This document shows positions 12,553-13,915 of a DNA stretch of 13,915 bases, piece by piece. How positions within the stretch are numbered: the first letter of the stretch is position 1; each line of letters starts with the position of its first letter. Both the position numbers and the translations under genes were made by a program. Source of the DNA: Euryarchaeota archaeon UBA59 (GTDB taxonomy: Archaea > Thermoplasmatota > Poseidoniia > Poseidoniales > Thalassarchaeaceae); assembly GCA_002505495.1 (NCBI GenBank), contig DAVI01000030.1, positions 1-13,915 on the forward strand, read 5' to 3'. The notes below the pieces were generated by a model that worked only from the letters and a program-made list of their open reading frames with translations, did not search any database and was not told the DNA's origin.

Positions 12553-13881
12553 TCAGGCCTCTCGCAGCATCTGTTCGAGCCGAGTCAATCCGAGGTCGAC
12601 ATTGTCCATCGGGGGCCCAAAGGAGAACCTCACCCACTGGTCGAATGGCTTGTCGGTTCTTACTCCCCCGGGGTTGATGTCGAAGAAGTTTCCAGGGACC
12701 GTCATCACTTGGCGGTCCAGCGCCTTCCAGAAGAAGTCGATTCCGGTGTTGAATCCTTCAGGCAGTTGGTCCACGCACGCCCAGACATAGAAGGTCGAAT
12801 TCCCGGGGAGGCAGCGAATACCCATCTTGGTCAGTCTCTCAACCATCATGTTGTGCTTCTTGGAGAACATCTTGCGCAGCGCGCTTGTCTCCTGTTCCGC
12901 ATAGGCCGGCTCTAGTGCTTGTAGCGCCATTCGCTGAGTGATGCGGCTCGGCCCACCATCGATTGCGCTGGCCGCGCGCCCGAGAGTCTCGATGAGCTCG
13001 GGAGGTCCGAGCACCCAGCCTAGGCGCCATCCCGGATAGCGAAATGACTTGGTGAGCCCGTCGATGACGAGAATTGGGTCTGTGTCAGGGTCGTCTACGA
13101 ATTCGGCACTTGAGACGGGCCCGGAAGCGGGCTTGTCCCCATCGTAGATGAAGTGTGAATAGAACTCGTCCATGATTAGCGTGCAGCCGGTTTTTCGAGC
13201 AGTTTGGCAGTACGAGTTGAGTTCATCTCCCTGAATGACCTGTGCAGTCGGATTGCATGGGTTGGACACGAGGTAACTGTCGAGGTCCTCAGCCAGCGAT
13301 GCGAACTCAGCAGATGGGATTGAGAAGTTGTTTTCCTCAGAGGTTGGGATGAGAACCGGCTCCAAGCGCGCTCCAGCGTAATCCATCATGTCCTGATATG
13401 CAGTGTAATCTGGCACCTGATAGCCCATTCTGCCTTGAACTGCGGCGAACACCCTGCTCAACATCAGCCGCCCGCCTTGTGCGATTCCGACATTTGAAGC
13501 GGTGTACGGTTTCTTTCCAGTGCGGTAGAGTCGATTGTAATGTTCAGCGACCGCCTGACGCAATTCGTCTGTACCATTTATTGGTCCATACGCCTGGTCA
13601 TCCGGCTCAAGGGTCACTGACCGCAGACGGTTAGGTGCCCCCTCCATCTCCCCGATTTCGGGTTGCCCTTGACCCAAGTTGCACCAATCGGGATTGCCAT
13701 TCCAGAACCCCCTCTGAACGGCCTCGTGGACGACCCAGATCACTCCCATGAAAGGAACGTCACGGAAACCCGACTTCTCCGCCATGTCGACTGCCTGCAT
13801 AGCTCCCTTGATGAGGTAATCGCTGTTATTGGCTCCGGATTTTTCCTCGGGGTTTCGAAATCGCGCGCACGAAGGTGTCAT
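12553..13881 (-). CDS. class I/II PLP-dependent aminotransferase
   Basis: Fold-type I aminotransferase; substrate unknown. With ATG 13881 the product is 442 residues. Expected landmarks in order: NLGQGQPE (68-75, N-terminal substrate loop), YGP.NGT.ELR (98-108), QGGRLML (135-141), SNPCNPTAQV (206-215, Asn210 contacts PLP), MDEFYSH (237-243, Asp238 pairs with the pyridine nitrogen), DGLTKSFRYPGWRLGW (274-289, Lys278 forms the Schiff base, Arg285 contacts the phosphate) and WVRFSFG (416-422, Arg418 binds the substrate carboxylate). All key residues are present. The start is doubtful: a good TATA box lies only about 15 bp before ATG 13881, so a start at ATG 13800 (415 residues, with AAGGGAG just upstream) would fit the promoter better. 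It is upstream of the two-TM gene on the same strand, with a 55-bp gap. Confidence 0.93.
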   Translation of the reverse strand: MTPSCARFRNPEEKSGANNSDYLIKGAMQAVDMAEKSGFRDVPFMGVIWVVHEAVQRGFWNGNPDWCNLGQGQPEIGEMEGAPNRLRSVTLEPDDQAYGPINGTDELRQAVAEHYNRLYRTGKKPYTASNVGIAQGGRLMLSRVFAAVQGRMGYQVPDYTAYQDMMDYAGARLEPVLIPTSEENNFSIPSAEFASLAEDLDSYLVSNPCNPTAQVIQGDELNSYCQTARKTGCTLIMDEFYSHFIYDGDKPASGPVSSAEFVDDPDTDPILVIDGLTKSFRYPGWRLGWVLGPPELIETLGRAASAIDGGPSRITQRMALQALEPAYAEQETSALRKMFSKKHNMMVERLTKMGIRCLPGNSTFYVWACVDQLPEGFNTGIDFFWKALDRQVMTVPGNFFDINPGGVRTDKPFDQWVRFSFGPPMDNVDLGLTRLEQMLREA

Positions 13882-13891
13882 ACGCGAATAT

Positions 13892-13900
13892 GCTTATATC
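13892..13900 (-). promoter_or_regulatory. TATA box upstream of the aminotransferase gene
   Basis: GATATAAGC on the minus strand is a good archaeal TATA match, near the right end of the window. Its spacing predicts a transcript start near 13870, which is inside the longest reading frame and argues for an internal start codon. Confidence 0.5.
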
Positions 13901-13915
13901 ACCCTCAGCGAGCCT

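Overview
The window looks archaeal, most likely a marine Euryarchaeon of the Thermoplasmatota / Marine Group II (Poseidoniia) type. That lineage call is inference. What I see directly: the archaeal gene order DUF106 (EMC3/YidC-like) - cmk - cbf5; a GPN-loop GTPase; a UbiA prenyltransferase of the archaeal ether-lipid type; a tRNA-Glu without an encoded 3' CCA; TATA-like boxes upstream of several genes; a mix of Shine-Dalgarno (SD) and apparently leaderless starts; and many acidic, zinc-ribbon-bearing proteins.

Layout. 1-147: possible tail of a + strand gene, then a short spacer. 148-2541 (- strand): a tightly packed operon for a DUF106 membrane insertase with a fused zinc ribbon, archaeal cytidylate kinase and the Cbf5 pseudouridine synthase; gene junctions are 0-1 nt and SDs are strong. 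2637-3581 (+): a TPR-like protein with a long acidic tail, divergent from the operon. 3700-6723 (-): a 1007-residue modular protein (polyproline repeats, acidic region, beta-sandwich repeats, second acidic region, zinc ribbon), which is the most unusual gene here. 6880-8664 (+): GPN-loop GTPase directly abutting ornithine carbamoyltransferase, divergent from the modular gene across what appears to be one shared TATA element. 8691-9884 (-): UbiA prenyltransferase preceded by a small winged-helix-like protein. 9885-10314: about 430 bp without a convincing gene, rich in short inverted and direct repeats. 10315-10389 (+): tRNA-Glu(CUC) with its own TATA box. 10450-11103 (-): two-TM protein of unknown function, divergent from a cysteine dioxygenase (11210-11734, +), with an 8-bp perfect dyad between them. 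11757-12497 (-): two-TM protein with an external calcium-loop-like domain. 12553-13881 (-): class I/II aminotransferase.

Most genes are housekeeping: RNA modification and nucleotide metabolism (cbf5, cmk), membrane protein insertion (DUF106), arginine synthesis (argF), ether lipids (UbiA), amino-acid and sulfur metabolism (aminotransferase, cysteine dioxygenase). I see no mobile element, CRISPR array, defence island or phage gene. The best candidates for something undescribed are the modular protein at 3700-6723, the zinc-ribbon fusion on DUF106, and the repeat-rich gap at 9885-10314.
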